NCBI GenBank assembly: GCA_026707325.1
Contig: JAPOXA010000126.1
Location: forward strand, 1-64,000
DNA from: Acidobacteriota bacterium
Lineage (GTDB): Bacteria > Acidobacteriota > Thermoanaerobaculia > Multivoradales > Multivoraceae
DNA length: 64,000 bases
Direction of reading: 5' to 3'
Under the pieces are notes generated by a model, which was not told the origin of the DNA, ran no database searches, and was given only the letters and a program-made list of their open reading frames with translations. A program made the position numbers and the translations under genes. Numbering within the stretch: position 1 is the stretch's first letter; each line of letters starts with the position of its first letter. This document shows, piece after piece, positions 15,549-25,800 of the stretch.

Positions 15549-17201
15549 CTAGTTTTTTCTTCCGCCTCCGATCGCTACAGCTCGCGTTTTTTCGAAGGGA
15601 GAGAAGAAATCGTTCCCCTTGTCGTCGATCACGATGAAAGCCGGGAAGTTCTCGACCTCGATCTGCCAGATCGCCTCCATGCCGAGATCCTCAAACTCGC
15701 GCAGTTCGACCTTCCGGATGCTCTGCTCTGCGAGTGCCGCGGCCGGGCCGCCGATCGAGCCTAGATAGAAGCCGCCGTGCTTCTCGCACGCGCGGCGCAC
15801 TTCAGGCGAGCGGTTGCCCTTGGCCAGCATGACCATGCTGCCGCCGTGGCTTTGGAACAGGTCGACGTAGGGGTCCATGCGCCCCGCCGTCGTCGGGCCA
15901 AACGAGCCGGACGCCTTGCCTTCGGGTTTCTTCGCGGGGCCGGCGTAGTACACCGGCTGGTCCTTGAAGTACTGAGGGAGGTCCTGGCCCGAGTCGAGAA
16001 GCTCCTTGAGCCTGGCGTGGGCGATGTCGCGGGCGACGACGATCGGACCGGTGAGCGCTAGCCGCGTCGCGACCGGGTACTTCGACAGCTCGGCCCGGAT
16101 CTCGTCCATCGGCCGGTTCAGGTCGAGTGCTATGACCTGGCCGCTGAGTTCGTTCTCGTCGATCTCGGGCAGGTACTTCGCCGGGTTCTCCTCGAGTTGC
16201 TCCAGGAAGACCCCGTCGCGGTTGATCCGGCCCAGGATCTGGCGGTCGGCCGAGCAGGACACGCCGAGGCCGACCGGCAGCGAGGCGCCGTGCCGGGGCA
16301 GCCGGATGACCCGCACGTCGTGGGCGAAGTACTTGCCGCCGAACTGGGCGCCAATGCCGATCCGCGTGCAGAGGTCGAAGATCTGCTGCTCCATCTCGAG
16401 GTCGCGGAAGGCGCGGCCGAGTTCGTTGCCGCCGGTCGGCAGGTCGTCCAGTGCGTGGCAGGTCGCGAGCTTGAGCGTCTTCATCGTCGCCTCGGCCGAC
16501 GTGCCGCCGACGACCAGGGCGATGTGGTAGGGCGGGCAGGCCGACGTGCCGAGGGTGCGGAGTTTCTCGTCGACGAAGTTCATCAGCGAGATCGGGTTCA
16601 GGATCGCCTTCGTCTCTTGGTACAGGAAGCACTTGTTCGCGGAGCCTCCGCCCTTGGCAATGAACAGGAACCGATACTCGTCGCCGCGCGCCGCGTAGAG
16701 GTCGACCTGGGCGGGCAGGTTCGTGCCGGTGTTCTTCTCTTCGAACATGGACAGCGGCGCCATCTGGGAGTAGCGCAGGTTGCGCTCCTGGTAGGCGTCG
16801 AAGATGCCCCGGCAGAGTTCCTCCTCGTCGTCGAAGTCGGTGTAGACGTCCTGGCCCTTGTAGCCGAGGACGATCGCGGTGCCGGTGTCCTGGCAACCGG
16901 GCAACACGCGGCCGGCGGCGATGTTCGCGTTCTTGAGCAGCTCCATCGCCACGAAGCGGTCGTTCGGGGACGACTCCGGGTCGTCCATCACCCGGCGCAA
17001 CTGCTCCAGGTGGCTGGCCCGCAGCAGGTGGGCGATGTCGTCCATCGCGTCGCGGGCGATCAGTCGCAGCGCCTCGGGTTCGATATGGAGGGTCTCGCGT
17101 CCACCGGCGGACTCGACACGGACGTGGTCCGGGGTCAGGCGGCGGTACTTCGGCTCGTCGCCGGCGTGTTCGAACATGTGCTGGTGCTGGAAGTCGGTCA
17201 T
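15549..17201 (-). CDS. fumA: Class I fumarate hydratase
   Basis: A 550-residue iron-sulfur fumarase, very close in length to E. coli FumA/FumB (548). It catalyses reversible hydration of fumarate to (S)-malate in the TCA cycle, in the cytoplasm. The three expected [4Fe-4S] cysteines are present in [10 protein letters not shown] (near 105), GTSACPPYH (near 220) and GVSCSADRQ (near 314), matching the known spacing of the family. The N-terminal alpha subunit-like region and C-terminal beta-like region ([20 protein letters not shown]) are fused in one chain, as in FumA. Start ATG at 17201. No nearby TCA genes; the next gene in the same direction is the M24 peptidase. Confidence 0.95.
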   Translation of the reverse strand: MTDFQHQHMFEHAGDEPKYRRLTPDHVRVESAGGRETLHIEPEALRLIARDAMDDIAHLLRASHLEQLRRVMDDPESSPNDRFVAMELLKNANIAAGRVLPGCQDTGTAIVLGYKGQDVYTDFDDEEELCRGIFDAYQERNLRYSQMAPLSMFEEKNTGTNLPAQVDLYAARGDEYRFLFIAKGGGSANKCFLYQETKAILNPISLMNFVDEKLRTLGTSACPPYHIALVVGGTSAEATMKTLKLATCHALDDLPTGGNELGRAFRDLEMEQQIFDLCTRIGIGAQFGGKYFAHDVRVIRLPRHGASLPVGLGVSCSADRQILGRINRDGVFLEQLEENPAKYLPEIDENELSGQVIALDLNRPMDEIRAELSKYPVATRLALTGPIVVARDIAHARLKELLDSGQDLPQYFKDQPVYYAGPAKKPEGKASGSFGPTTAGRMDPYVDLFQSHGGSMVMLAKGNRSPEVRRACEKHGGFYLGSIGGPAAALAEQSIRKVELREFEDLGMEAIWQIEVENFPAFIVIDDKGNDFFSPFEKTRAVAIGGGRKN

Positions 17202-17274
17202 GGTTGTCTGCGAGTCTGCGCGACTGAGGGCGGCGAAGCAAGTTGGGCAGGCGAGCCGCTGCTAGTCTGCCCGC

Positions 17275-18483
17275 TTGACCGTGCGGTTTCCCGTACCCAT
17301 CCTTCTCCTGACCGGTTTCGGCGGCGGGGCGTGTGGGTATACGTATCCTCCGCCCGAGATGCCCGAAGAGACTTCCGCCCTGCTTGAGGTCGTGCAAGTG
17401 ACCCGCCGCCCGTGGGGCGAAGTCGACGGCAAGGAGGTCGAGATCTTCCGTCTCGCGTCGCGGACAGGGCTCCAGGCTGAGATCACCGAACTCGGCGGCG
17501 CGATCGTGTCCCTGACGGCCCAGGGTCGCGACGGCGAGTTCGCCGATGTCGTGCTCGGCTTCGACGACCTCGCTTCGTATCTCGCCGACACGAACCCCTA
17601 CTTCGGAGTTGTCGTCGGGCGCTATGCGAATCGCATTGCCGGGGGCCGCTTCACGCTCGATGGCGAGACTCACACTCTGCCGCGGAACGATGGGAACAAC
17701 AGTCTCCACGGCGGTGTCCGAGGGCTCAGCCGCGTGGTCTGGGAGGGCGAACCGTTCGAGAACAGCGACGGGGCGGGCGTCGTGCTCCGCTACCGGAGTC
17801 CCGATGGCGAGGAAGGCTACCCGGGCAACGTGGACTTCCAGGTGAGCTACCTGTTGACGTCGGTCGGTGACCTTCGGATCGAAGCGGAGGCGGTGACCGA
17901 CAAGCCCACCGTCGTCAACCTGTCCTTCCACTCGTACTTCAACCTGAAGGGGGAGGGCGAGGGCGACATCCTGGACCACAAACTCCTGCTCAACAGCGAG
18001 CAGTACACGCCCGTCGACGACACGCTGATTCCGACTGGCGAGATCGCGTCCACCGAAGGCACACCGATGGACTTCCGGACGGCGTCGCTGATCGGTGACC
18101 GGATCGACGACGACTTCGACCAGCTTCGCTTCGGCGGCGGATACGACCACAACTGGGTGCTGCGGCCAACACACGACGGCGACGAAATGCGTCGGGCGGC
18201 CACCGTCGTCGAACCGACGAGCGGCAGGAAGCTGGTCGTGAAGACGACGGCGCCGGGGCTGCAGGTTTATACCGGCAACTTCCTCGACGGCACGCTGGTG
18301 GGAAAGAGCGGTCGCCCGTACGTTCACCGAGGCGGCCTCTGCCTCGAAACCCAGCACTTTCCCGACTCTCCGAATCAGCCGTCATTCCCAAGCACGGTGT
18401 TGCGACCGGGAGAGACGTACCGCCAGGTGACGGAGTATCAGTTCCTGACGGGTGGATCGATGCTGGAACGGGTAGATCCCTGA
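17275..18483 (+). CDS. galM: Aldose 1-epimerase, exported
   Basis: A 402-residue mutarotase that interconverts alpha and beta anomers of hexoses such as galactose or glucose. Conserved active-site pieces are present: GRYANRIAGGRF, NSLHGG (first His), NLSFHSYFNLKG (catalytic His), GYDHNWVL and the catalytic Glu in CLETQHFPDSPNQ. The first ~25 residues look like a lipoprotein signal (PILLLTGFGGGAC), so it is probably periplasmic or lipid-anchored rather than cytosolic. The start is TTG 17275 or GTG 17281; neither has a strong ribosome-binding site. Divergent from fumarase, with a 73-bp gap. No sugar operon adjoins it. Confidence 0.9.
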   Translation: MTVRFPVPILLLTGFGGGACGYTYPPPEMPEETSALLEVVQVTRRPWGEVDGKEVEIFRLASRTGLQAEITELGGAIVSLTAQGRDGEFADVVLGFDDLASYLADTNPYFGVVVGRYANRIAGGRFTLDGETHTLPRNDGNNSLHGGVRGLSRVVWEGEPFENSDGAGVVLRYRSPDGEEGYPGNVDFQVSYLLTSVGDLRIEAEAVTDKPTVVNLSFHSYFNLKGEGEGDILDHKLLLNSEQYTPVDDTLIPTGEIASTEGTPMDFRTASLIGDRIDDDFDQLRFGGGYDHNWVLRPTHDGDEMRRAATVVEPTSGRKLVVKTTAPGLQVYTGNFLDGTLVGKSGRPYVHRGGLCLETQHFPDSPNQPSFPSTVLRPGETYRQVTEYQFLTGGSMLERVDP

Positions 18484-18618
18484 AGGCCACGTCCGATCTT
18501 CGCCGTCGCGGCCAGGCCCGAAACCATCGGTTCCACGCCGCGTAAACCAGAACCATAGAATGCGCGGCATGGAACGATCGGCCGGCGGCGCCAGTCCGCC
18601 GAAGCCAGTGGTGCGCCG

Positions 18619-19854
18619 GTGAGCGCACCTGCCAGTCAGGGCGACGGTCCCGAACTCTCGCCGCCGCGGCCGGATCTGTCCATCCTCCGCGACGACGACG
18701 AGTACGAATACCGTCCCCGGCGCGGCCGCTTCATCAAGTGGGGAATCCTGCTGCTGCTCGCCGTGGCCGCGGTCTTCGCCGTCTACCGCGTACCGCCCGA
18801 TCAGTACGTGCCCTTCCTCATGCCGGAGGTCGAGACGACGACGGTCCAGCGCCTGACCCCCGAGCAGGCGTCGACCGTGCTCACCGCGACCGGCTACACC
18901 TACGCGCGGGTGCGGGCGGCGGTGGGGGCGAAGATCATCGGCCGGATCACGGAGTTACACGTCGACGAGGGCGACGCGGTGGCGGCCGGCGACGTGATCG
19001 CGGTGCTCGACAGCGATGACCTCGAGGCGGCGGTGCGCCGCGCCCAGGCGTCGCTGATCGAGGCGACCGCGCGGCTCGCCGATGCGATACGGGAGGAGGC
19101 ACGCCAGCGGCGGATCGTCGAGGCGGGCGTTGCGCCCTCCGCCGACCTGGACGCGGCGGTAACCCAGCTTCACGTGACGCGGGCCCAGGTGGGCACGGCG
19201 CGGGCGAACCTGGAGTCGATCGAGGCGCAGCTCGCCTACACGGTGATTAGCGCTCCAGTCGACGGGGTGGTCATCGAGCGGACGGTCGAAGTTGGGGAGA
19301 TGGTCGCGCCGGGAGGATTCACCAGCCAGCAGGCCACCGGCGCGCTGGTGCGGATCGCCGATCCGACCTCGCTCGAGGTCGAGGCGGACATCAACGAGAG
19401 TTTCATCGCCCGGATCCAACTCGGCCAGCCGGCGACGATCAAGGTCGATGCCGTGCCGGACCACGAGTACCACGGCACGCTGCGGCAGATCGTGCCGACC
19501 GCCGACCGGCAGCGCGCCGTGGTCCAGGTCAAGGTCACGATCGAGGACCGGGACGCGCGCCTGGTGCCGGACATGAGCTGCAGCGTCACCTTCCTGCAGG
19601 AGGGCGTCGACGAGGCGGTTCTCCAGGCGGAACCGAAGATCCTGGTCGCGGCGGAAGCGATAGCGAACGACGGCGGCGGCGACTACGTGCTGCTTCTGCG
19701 CGAGGGCCGCCTGGAGCGGCTGCCGATCGAACTCGGCCTGGAGCAGGACGGCAACCAGTTCGAGGTGTTGTCCGGCCTTCGCGGCGGCGAAGTCGTCGTC
19801 CGCCAGCCGACTCCGGAGCTCACACCGGGCCTGCGGGTGCGCGAGGCCTCCTAG
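18619..19854 (+). CDS. MacA/HlyD-like periplasmic adaptor
   Basis: A 411-residue membrane-fusion protein. A cytoplasmic N-terminal stretch of ~38 residues leads to one membrane helix (WGILLLLAVAAVFAVY), then a lipoyl/biotinyl-like half motif (VGAKIIGRITELHVDEGDAV), an alpha-helical hairpin (about 130-200, heptad-like and Ala/Glu/Arg-rich), the second lipoyl half (ISAPVDGVVIERTVEVGEMV) and a beta-barrel domain. This is the architecture of adaptors that link an inner-membrane ABC exporter to an outer-membrane channel. GTG start at 18619. The next three genes encode the ATPase and two permeases, so a tripartite MacAB-like exporter or lipid/lipoprotein extrusion system is likely. No TolC gene is in this operon. 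Confidence 0.85.
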   Translation: MSAPASQGDGPELSPPRPDLSILRDDDEYEYRPRRGRFIKWGILLLLAVAAVFAVYRVPPDQYVPFLMPEVETTTVQRLTPEQASTVLTATGYTYARVRAAVGAKIIGRITELHVDEGDAVAAGDVIAVLDSDDLEAAVRRAQASLIEATARLADAIREEARQRRIVEAGVAPSADLDAAVTQLHVTRAQVGTARANLESIEAQLAYTVISAPVDGVVIERTVEVGEMVAPGGFTSQQATGALVRIADPTSLEVEADINESFIARIQLGQPATIKVDAVPDHEYHGTLRQIVPTADRQRAVVQVKVTIEDRDARLVPDMSCSVTFLQEGVDEAVLQAEPKILVAAEAIANDGGGDYVLLLREGRLERLPIELGLEQDGNQFEVLSGLRGGEVVVRQPTPELTPGLRVREAS

Positions 19855-19893
19855 GAACAGCGGGCTGACAGGGTCCAACGAGGGAGCTGATAG

Positions 19894-20592
19894 ATGGCTG
19901 AAACCGTCGTCCAGATGCGCGACGTGACGAAGAACTACCGCCGCGACGCCTTCGAGCTGAAGGTGCTCCAGGGCATCACCCTGGACGTCGAGGCAGGCGA
20001 CTTCGTCGCCCTGATGGGGCCGTCCGGTTCCGGCAAGAGCACGTTGCTCAATCTGCTCGCCGGCATCGACCAGGCGACCAGCGGTGATCTCGTCGTCGCC
20101 GGCGAACAGGTGAGCCGGATGAACGAGAGCCGACTTGCCAAGTGGCGTCAGCGCCACATCGGCTTCATCTTCCAGTTCTACAACCTGATCCCGGTGCTGA
20201 CGGCCTATGAGAACGTGGAGCTGCCGCTCACGCTCCGGCGCGGGTCGCGGGCGGCGCGCAAGCGGCGGGTCGAGACCGCGCTCTCCGTCGTCGGCCTGCA
20301 GAACCGAATGAAGCACTACCCGCGGCAGCTCTCGGGAGGCCAGGAACAGCGAGTGGCGATCGCCCGCGCGATCGTCACCGACCCGACCCTCCTGCTCGCC
20401 GACGAGCCGACCGGCGATCTCGACGCCGACTCGGGGCGGGAGATCCTCGACCTCCTCGGTCAACTGAACGAGCAGTTCAACAAGACGATTCTCATGGTGA
20501 CCCACGACCCGAACGCGGCCGCGAGGGCGAAGCGCCTGGTGCGGCTCGACAAGGGGCTACTGGTGTCGGGCGACGCGGGAGCTGGTTCATGA
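19894..20592 (+). CDS. MacB/LolD-like ABC transporter ATPase
   Basis: A 232-residue ATPase with Walker [10 protein letters not shown] (about residues 43-51), Q-loop in [14 protein letters not shown], signature [14 protein letters not shown] (about 147) and Walker [13 protein letters not shown] (about 165-176) followed by the H-loop in [12 protein letters not shown]. The FQFYNL and EPTGDLD pattern is typical of the LolD/MacB/FtsE group that drives lipoprotein sorting or mechanotransmission rather than classical substrate import. It starts 39 bp after the adaptor gene and its stop overlaps the first permease start by four bases. Confidence 0.93.
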   Translation: MAETVVQMRDVTKNYRRDAFELKVLQGITLDVEAGDFVALMGPSGSGKSTLLNLLAGIDQATSGDLVVAGEQVSRMNESRLAKWRQRHIGFIFQFYNLIPVLTAYENVELPLTLRRGSRAARKRRVETALSVVGLQNRMKHYPRQLSGGQEQRVAIARAIVTDPTLLLADEPTGDLDADSGREILDLLGQLNEQFNKTILMVTHDPNAAARAKRLVRLDKGLLVSGDAGAGS

Positions 20593-21734
20593 TCAAGCTG
20601 ATTCGACGCAACCTGCTGCGCAACAAGCGGCGCACCTTCCTGACGATGGCCAGCCTGGCGATGGCGCTGTTCATCCTGTCGCTGCTGGGCGTGGTCAACG
20701 ACGCGATGAGCTTCGCCGACGAGTCCGAGATCCCCGATCGGCTGGTCGTGCGCAACGCGATCTCGCTGACGTTCCCGTTGCCCGAGGCGTACGAGCAGCG
20801 GCTTCGGACCATCGACAACGTGGTCGCGGTAACGCCCCAGAACTGGTTCCAGGGCGTCTACAAGGACCAGAGACCCGAGAACTTCTTCCCACGCTTTACC
20901 GTCGACCCCGAGACGTTTCGGAGCGTCTTCTACGACTACACCTGGAACGAGGAGGAGTGGGAGGCGTTCGCGGAGCAGCGCACCGCCTTCGCCGCCGGCC
21001 GCGAGCTGACCGAGATCCAGGGCTGGTCGCTCGGCGACGTCATCACGATCAAGGGGGACATCTTCCCGATCGACGTGGAACTCCAGTTGCGCGCGATCTT
21101 TGACTACGACGAACCGGGCCAGGAGCGGCAGATCTTCTTCCACCGGCGCTACGTCGAGGAGGCTATGGGGAATCCGGGCCAGAACGGCACCTACTGGCTG
21201 CTTCTCGATGACCCGGAGGCGGCGCCAGCGGTAATCGCCGCGGCCGAAGCGATGTTCGAGAACTCGGACAACCAGGTGCGGGCGGAGACCGCCGAGGCGT
21301 TCGCGGCCTCGTTCACGGAGATGCTGGGCAACATCCAGTTCTTCTTCACCATGATCGGACTCGCGATCGTCATTTCCATCTTCCTGATCACGGCGAACAC
21401 GATGGCGATGGCGGCGCGCGAGCGGACCACCGAGGTTTCCGTGCTCCGTACCCTGGGCTTCCGGCGCAACCAGGTGCTCGGCATGGTGATCGGCGAGTCC
21501 CTGGCGGTCGGCGTGCTGGGCTCCCTGCTCGGCGTCGGCTTCACGGCCGTCGCCATTCAGGGCGCGACGCCGTTCCTGGAGCAGATGGGCTTCGGCTTCG
21601 GCGGCTTCGCGCTCGATTCCCAGGTGCTGGTGACCGCGGTCACGATCGGCATCTCGGTCGGGCTGCTGAGCGGTGTCTTCCCGGCGGTTGCGGCGGCGCG
21701 GCTCAAGATCGTCGACGGACTGAGGCGGCTCTGA
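20589..21734 (+). CDS. FtsX/MacB-like ABC permease 1
   Basis: A 381-residue permease with the MacB topology: one N-terminal membrane helix (about 15-38), a large extracytoplasmic domain (about 40-250), then three C-terminal helices (about 250-380). The C-terminal FtsX domain carries AARERTTEVSVLRTLGFRRN, a strong family hallmark that couples to the ATPase. ATG at 20589 overlaps the end of the ATPase gene. The protein ends in ARLKIVDGLRRL, as is usual for the family. With permease 2 it would form a heterodimer. Confidence 0.9.
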   Translation: MIKLIRRNLLRNKRRTFLTMASLAMALFILSLLGVVNDAMSFADESEIPDRLVVRNAISLTFPLPEAYEQRLRTIDNVVAVTPQNWFQGVYKDQRPENFFPRFTVDPETFRSVFYDYTWNEEEWEAFAEQRTAFAAGRELTEIQGWSLGDVITIKGDIFPIDVELQLRAIFDYDEPGQERQIFFHRRYVEEAMGNPGQNGTYWLLLDDPEAAPAVIAAAEAMFENSDNQVRAETAEAFAASFTEMLGNIQFFFTMIGLAIVISIFLITANTMAMAARERTTEVSVLRTLGFRRNQVLGMVIGESLAVGVLGSLLGVGFTAVAIQGATPFLEQMGFGFGGFALDSQVLVTAVTIGISVGLLSGVFPAVAAARLKIVDGLRRL

Positions 21735-21762
21735 CGATGGCCGGAACGCGCGAGGAGACGAC

Positions 21763-22920
21763 ATGATCCCGATCAAGTACACCTACCGCAACCTGTTCGA
21801 ACGCCGTGGCGTGGCGTTCATGACGCTGGCCTCGATCGGCTTCGTCGTCCTGGTCTACATCGGCGTGCTCGCCCTCGCCGGCGGCCTGCGGGCCGCCTTC
21901 GCGGACACCGGAGACCCGTCGGTCGTCATCGTGATGCGCGACGGCACCCGTGCGGAGATGGAGAGTTCCTACGCGCAGGAGAGCCACCGCCTGCTGACCG
22001 CGATGCCCGGCGTTGAGCGAACGGCCGACGGCGCGGTGATGGCCTCCGGCGAAACGGTCACGATCCAGATCTTCAAGCGGGTCGACGGAAGCGAGACGAA
22101 CGTGATGGTCCGCGGCGTCGAGCCCGGAGCGTTCGCCCTCCGGCCGGGCTTCGAGATCACCGAGGGCCGGGTCTTCGAGCCGGGCCGCGGCGAGATCATC
22201 GTCGGCCGCAGCCTGGCCGGCCGGCTCGGCCTGCGGGTCGGCGACGAGCGCAAGATGGGCCGGAACACGTTCCGGGTCGTCGGCACGTTCGCCGGCGTAG
22301 GCGCCCACGGCTCCGAGATCTGGGGGGACTACCGCGACCTGGGCGATTCGTTCCGCCGCAGCGGCTACTACTCATCGACCCGGCTCCAGGCCGCGTCGCC
22401 GGGCGCGGCGCGCAACCTGATCGACACGGTCAAGGCCGACCAGCGGCTCCAGGTGCAGGCCCTGACGGAACCCGAGTACTACGAGCTCCAGTCGGACACG
22501 TCATCGGGCCAGTTCATCATCCTGGGCAACGTGCTCGCCGTTCTGATGGCGATCGGCGCCTGCTTCGCCGCCGCGAACACGATGTACGCGCAGGTCGCCG
22601 CCCGCGCGCGCGAGATCGGCACCCTGCGCGCCCTCGGTTTCAAGCGGCGCTCGATCATGGGCAGCTTCTTCCTGGAAGCGGTGCTGCTCGGGGTGGTCGC
22701 GGGCGGCTTCGGCGCTCTGCTGTCGCTGCCGCTCAACGCGATCCAGACCGGCACGATGAACCAGGTGACCTTCAGCGAAATCACCTTCCAGTTGCGAACG
22801 ACGCCGTTCGCCCTGTTCTCGGGGATCTTCCTGGCCACCGTGACCGGTGTTCTCGGCGGCCTGCTGCCGGCGTTCGGCGCCTCGCGGCAGAAGATCACCG
22901 ACCTTCTCCGCGAAGCGTAG
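21763..22920 (+). CDS. FtsX/MacB-like ABC permease 2
   Basis: A 385-residue permease with the same plan as the preceding gene: N-terminal helix (VAFMTLASIGFVVLVYIGVL), a periplasmic MacB_PCD-like domain and three C-terminal helices with ARAREIGTLRALGFKRRSIM. It starts 28 bp downstream of permease 1. Different sequence but identical topology implies a heterodimeric transporter. The end lies about 50 bp before the double-sulfatase lipoprotein gene, which could be read from the same transcript. Confidence 0.9.
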   Translation: MIPIKYTYRNLFERRGVAFMTLASIGFVVLVYIGVLALAGGLRAAFADTGDPSVVIVMRDGTRAEMESSYAQESHRLLTAMPGVERTADGAVMASGETVTIQIFKRVDGSETNVMVRGVEPGAFALRPGFEITEGRVFEPGRGEIIVGRSLAGRLGLRVGDERKMGRNTFRVVGTFAGVGAHGSEIWGDYRDLGDSFRRSGYYSSTRLQAASPGAARNLIDTVKADQRLQVQALTEPEYYELQSDTSSGQFIILGNVLAVLMAIGACFAAANTMYAQVAARAREIGTLRALGFKRRSIMGSFFLEAVLLGVVAGGFGALLSLPLNAIQTGTMNQVTFSEITFQLRTTPFALFSGIFLATVTGVLGGLLPAFGASRQKITDLLREA

Positions 22921-22969
22921 TCGTCCACTTGGCGGCCGAGCCCGAGTCGCCGTGTACCCTAGAAGGACG

Positions 22970-25714
22970 GTGTCCAGCCATTCGGTGGGTCTCTCCCAGG
23001 CGTCCCTGTTGGTCGCCGCGACGGTCCTTGTCGCCGGGTGCGGCGCCTCACGGACGCCGGCCGCACCGGTTTCAGCGCCCCTCCCCAACATCGTCCTCAT
23101 CGTCCCGGACGATCTCGGCCGCCACGACGTCAGCTTCCACGGCGGCGAGATCGCCACGCCGAACATCGACCGGATCGCCACGGAGGGCGTGCGCCTCGAG
23201 CGGTTCTACAGCGCTCCGGTCTGCTCGCCGACCCGGGCCGGGCTGATGACGGGCCGCTATCCGATCCGTTTCGGCCTGATGCGGGCGGTGATCGCGCCCT
23301 GGCGCGACTACGGCATGGACACCTCGGAGACCACGTTGCCCGAGGTCCTTGCCAGGGCCGGCTACGAACACCGCGGCATCTTCGGCAAGTGGCACCTCGG
23401 TCACTTCGACCGCAAGTACCACCCGCTGCGGCGCGGCTTCACGGAGTTCGTGGGCCACAACACGGCGGTCGACTACTTCACGAAGGAACGGGAGGGCGAG
23501 CGCGACTGGAGCCACGACTACGAGTCCGTCGACGAGGAGGGCTACGTCACGGACCTGCTGGCCGAACACGCGGTGCGCTTCATCGACCGGCACGCCGGCG
23601 GCGAGGCGCCGTTCTTCCTCTACGTGCCGTTCAGTGCGCCGCACTCGCCGATCCAGGCCAAGGAGGGGGACCTGCCGCTGTATGCCGACCTGGACGCTCT
23701 CGAACCTCCGCGGGGCTGGGAGGAATCGACCGCCGGCAGGCCGATGGCCGCCGACGAACAGCGGCGCAACAGGCGCCGGGTTCATGCCGCGATGGTCCAC
23801 TCGCTGGACGAGGGCGTCGGCCGCATCCTCGATGCGGTCGACGGACACGGCATCGCCGAGAACACGCTCGTCCTCTTCTTCAGCGACAACGGAGGCTCCG
23901 TCGGCATCGGCGACAACGGTCCCTACCGGGGCGCCAAGGGCAGCGTCTTCGAGGGCGGCACGCGGGTCGCCGCGGCTGCCCGCTGGCCGGCCGGCAACAT
24001 GACCGGCGGCGGCCGGATCGAGGCGCCGGTGTCCTACGTCGACGTGTTGCCGACGCTGATGGGGATCTCGGGCATCGAGGATCACGGGGGAAAGCCGCTC
24101 GACGGCGTTGACGTCGGCGACGTGCTGACGGGCCAAGCCGAGGCAGGTCCGGAGCGGGATCTCTACTCCTTCATCGCCCAACTCGACCCCGAGCGGGAGC
24201 AGGTCTCGGTAACGGAGGGCGAGTGGAAACTCGCTGTCGTCGGGCCGCCGCTGGTGCGCGAGGGCGCCGCCGACGTGTCGCGGACGATGCTGTTCCGGCT
24301 GGCTGAGGATCCGCTCGAAGAACGTGACGTGGCGGCTGACCATCCCGGCCTGGTGGCGCGCCTCCTCGAGAAAGCCACGGCGTTCCGGGCGTTACAGCCT
24401 CCGAACCCGGTTGCGCCGTTCTTCGCGGGCCGCGAGGGCTTCCAGCCGCCGCCGAACTGGCAGTTCCCGCCGAAGCGGCCACACATCCTCCTCATCCTGA
24501 TCGACGACCTGGGCTTCGAAGCGATCGGTTCCTATGGGGGCGCGTCGTACCGGACTCCGAACATTGACCGTCTCGCCGCGGACGGGGTCCGCTTCACCCA
24601 CGCCTACTCCACGCCGCTGTGCTCGCCCTCGCGGATGAAGCTGATGACCGGGCGCTACAACAGCCGCAACTACACCGAGTGGGGCGTGCTGCCGCACGAG
24701 GAGGTCACCTTCGCCAACCTGCTGAGCGAAGCCGGCTACGCGACCTTCCTGACAGGAAAGTGGCAGCTCTCCGGATTCCAACTGGGATGGAGGGAGGACT
24801 GCTGCGTGGGCCAGGGGCAGACGCCGGAAGAAGCCGGCTTCGACGACTACCTGGTGTGGCACTACCACGAGAAGGGCGAACGGTACGCCGATCCTCTCCT
24901 GTGGGGACCGGACGACGAAGGTGGGGTCTTCGAAGGCGGGTACGGCCCGGATCTCTTCGTCGACTTCCTCCTGGAGAGGATCGAGGCGCAGGTCAGGGAA
25001 GAGCCCGAACGGCCGTTCGCCGCCTACAACTCGATGGCGCTGGTCCACGATCCGTTCGTGCCGACCCCCGACAGCGTGGCCTGGAACGTCGACCGCGGCG
25101 CCCGGGATCCGGCCTACTTCCCCGACATGGTGGCCTACACGGACAAGCTGATCGGCCGCCTGGTCGGCAGGCTGGAAGAGCTGGGCATCCGGGACGACAC
25201 CCTCATCCTGCTGACCGCCGACAACGGCACACCCCGGCAGATCACCAGCGCGCTGCGGGACGGGACCGTGGTGCCGGGAGGCAAGGGACGGACGATCGAC
25301 TACGGCGTCCACGTGCCGTTCATCGCCTCCTGGCCGGCGGGGTTCGAGGGCGGCCGGACGTCGGGCGCCCTGGTCGACCTGGCGGACTTCCTGCCCTCGA
25401 TGGTCGAAGCGGCCGGTGCGGCACTGCCGGACGACCGGGTAATGGACGGCAGGAGTTTCCTTCCCGTGCTGCGGGGCGAAACAGACTCCGCCCGCGACTG
25501 GGTCTTTACCGACTTCAGGCCGCGCTTTGCGAGGATCCCGGAAGTGACCTTCGTTCACGACCACCGCTACAAGCTGTACGACGACGGCCGCTTCTTCGAC
25601 TACGAGAGCGACGTGGAGGAGCAGAGTTCCCTGGACGCCGACGACCTGACGGAAGAGGCGGCCGCGGCGATGGCCAGACTGCGCGCCGCGATGGCGGAGG
25701 GCCTTGGCAGGTAG
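22970..25714 (+). CDS. Lipoprotein with two complete sulfatase modules
   Basis: A 914-residue protein built of two successive type I sulfatase domains. GTG at 22970 is chosen: AGAAGGA lies just upstream and the result is a lipoprotein signal (LLVAATVLVAGC, lipid Cys24). Module 1 (about 45-490) has PDDLGRHD, the formylglycine motif CSPTRAGLMTGR (Cys near 84), GKWHLGHF and FSDNGGSVG. Module 2 (about 500-905) has IDDLGFEAIGSYGG, CSPSRMKLMTGR (Cys near 550), GKWQLSG and LTADNGTP. Both therefore keep the convertible Cys and metal ligands and could both be active on sulfate esters in the periplasm. Sulfatases are normally single-domain, ~450-550 residues. The junction (about 490-505) reads straight through, with no sign of a fused stop or sequencing error. 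Activation needs a formylglycine-generating enzyme, not seen in the window. Confidence 0.88.
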   Translation: MSSHSVGLSQASLLVAATVLVAGCGASRTPAAPVSAPLPNIVLIVPDDLGRHDVSFHGGEIATPNIDRIATEGVRLERFYSAPVCSPTRAGLMTGRYPIRFGLMRAVIAPWRDYGMDTSETTLPEVLARAGYEHRGIFGKWHLGHFDRKYHPLRRGFTEFVGHNTAVDYFTKEREGERDWSHDYESVDEEGYVTDLLAEHAVRFIDRHAGGEAPFFLYVPFSAPHSPIQAKEGDLPLYADLDALEPPRGWEESTAGRPMAADEQRRNRRRVHAAMVHSLDEGVGRILDAVDGHGIAENTLVLFFSDNGGSVGIGDNGPYRGAKGSVFEGGTRVAAAARWPAGNMTGGGRIEAPVSYVDVLPTLMGISGIEDHGGKPLDGVDVGDVLTGQAEAGPERDLYSFIAQLDPEREQVSVTEGEWKLAVVGPPLVREGAADVSRTMLFRLAEDPLEERDVAADHPGLVARLLEKATAFRALQPPNPVAPFFAGREGFQPPPNWQFPPKRPHILLILIDDLGFEAIGSYGGASYRTPNIDRLAADGVRFTHAYSTPLCSPSRMKLMTGRYNSRNYTEWGVLPHEEVTFANLLSEAGYATFLTGKWQLSGFQLGWREDCCVGQGQTPEEAGFDDYLVWHYHEKGERYADPLLWGPDDEGGVFEGGYGPDLFVDFLLERIEAQVREEPERPFAAYNSMALVHDPFVPTPDSVAWNVDRGARDPAYFPDMVAYTDKLIGRLVGRLEELGIRDDTLILLTADNGTPRQITSALRDGTVVPGGKGRTIDYGVHVPFIASWPAGFEGGRTSGALVDLADFLPSMVEAAGAALPDDRVMDGRSFLPVLRGETDSARDWVFTDFRPRFARIPEVTFVHDHRYKLYDDGRFFDYESDVEEQSSLDADDLTEEAAAAMARLRAAMAEGLGR

Positions 25715-25800
25715 TCTCAGCGCGGGTTTGGCCGGCGCGATAATCCTGCTGGCGGCGCGCTTCCGGGCACCGATGCTGGAGAACCTGGAGGATCCTGATC

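Noticed and set aside
15802..18357. 851-codon minus-strand frame across fumarase and the epimerase
   Set aside because: Antisense or off-frame to two unmistakable enzymes; its translation is Arg/His/Gln-rich noise.
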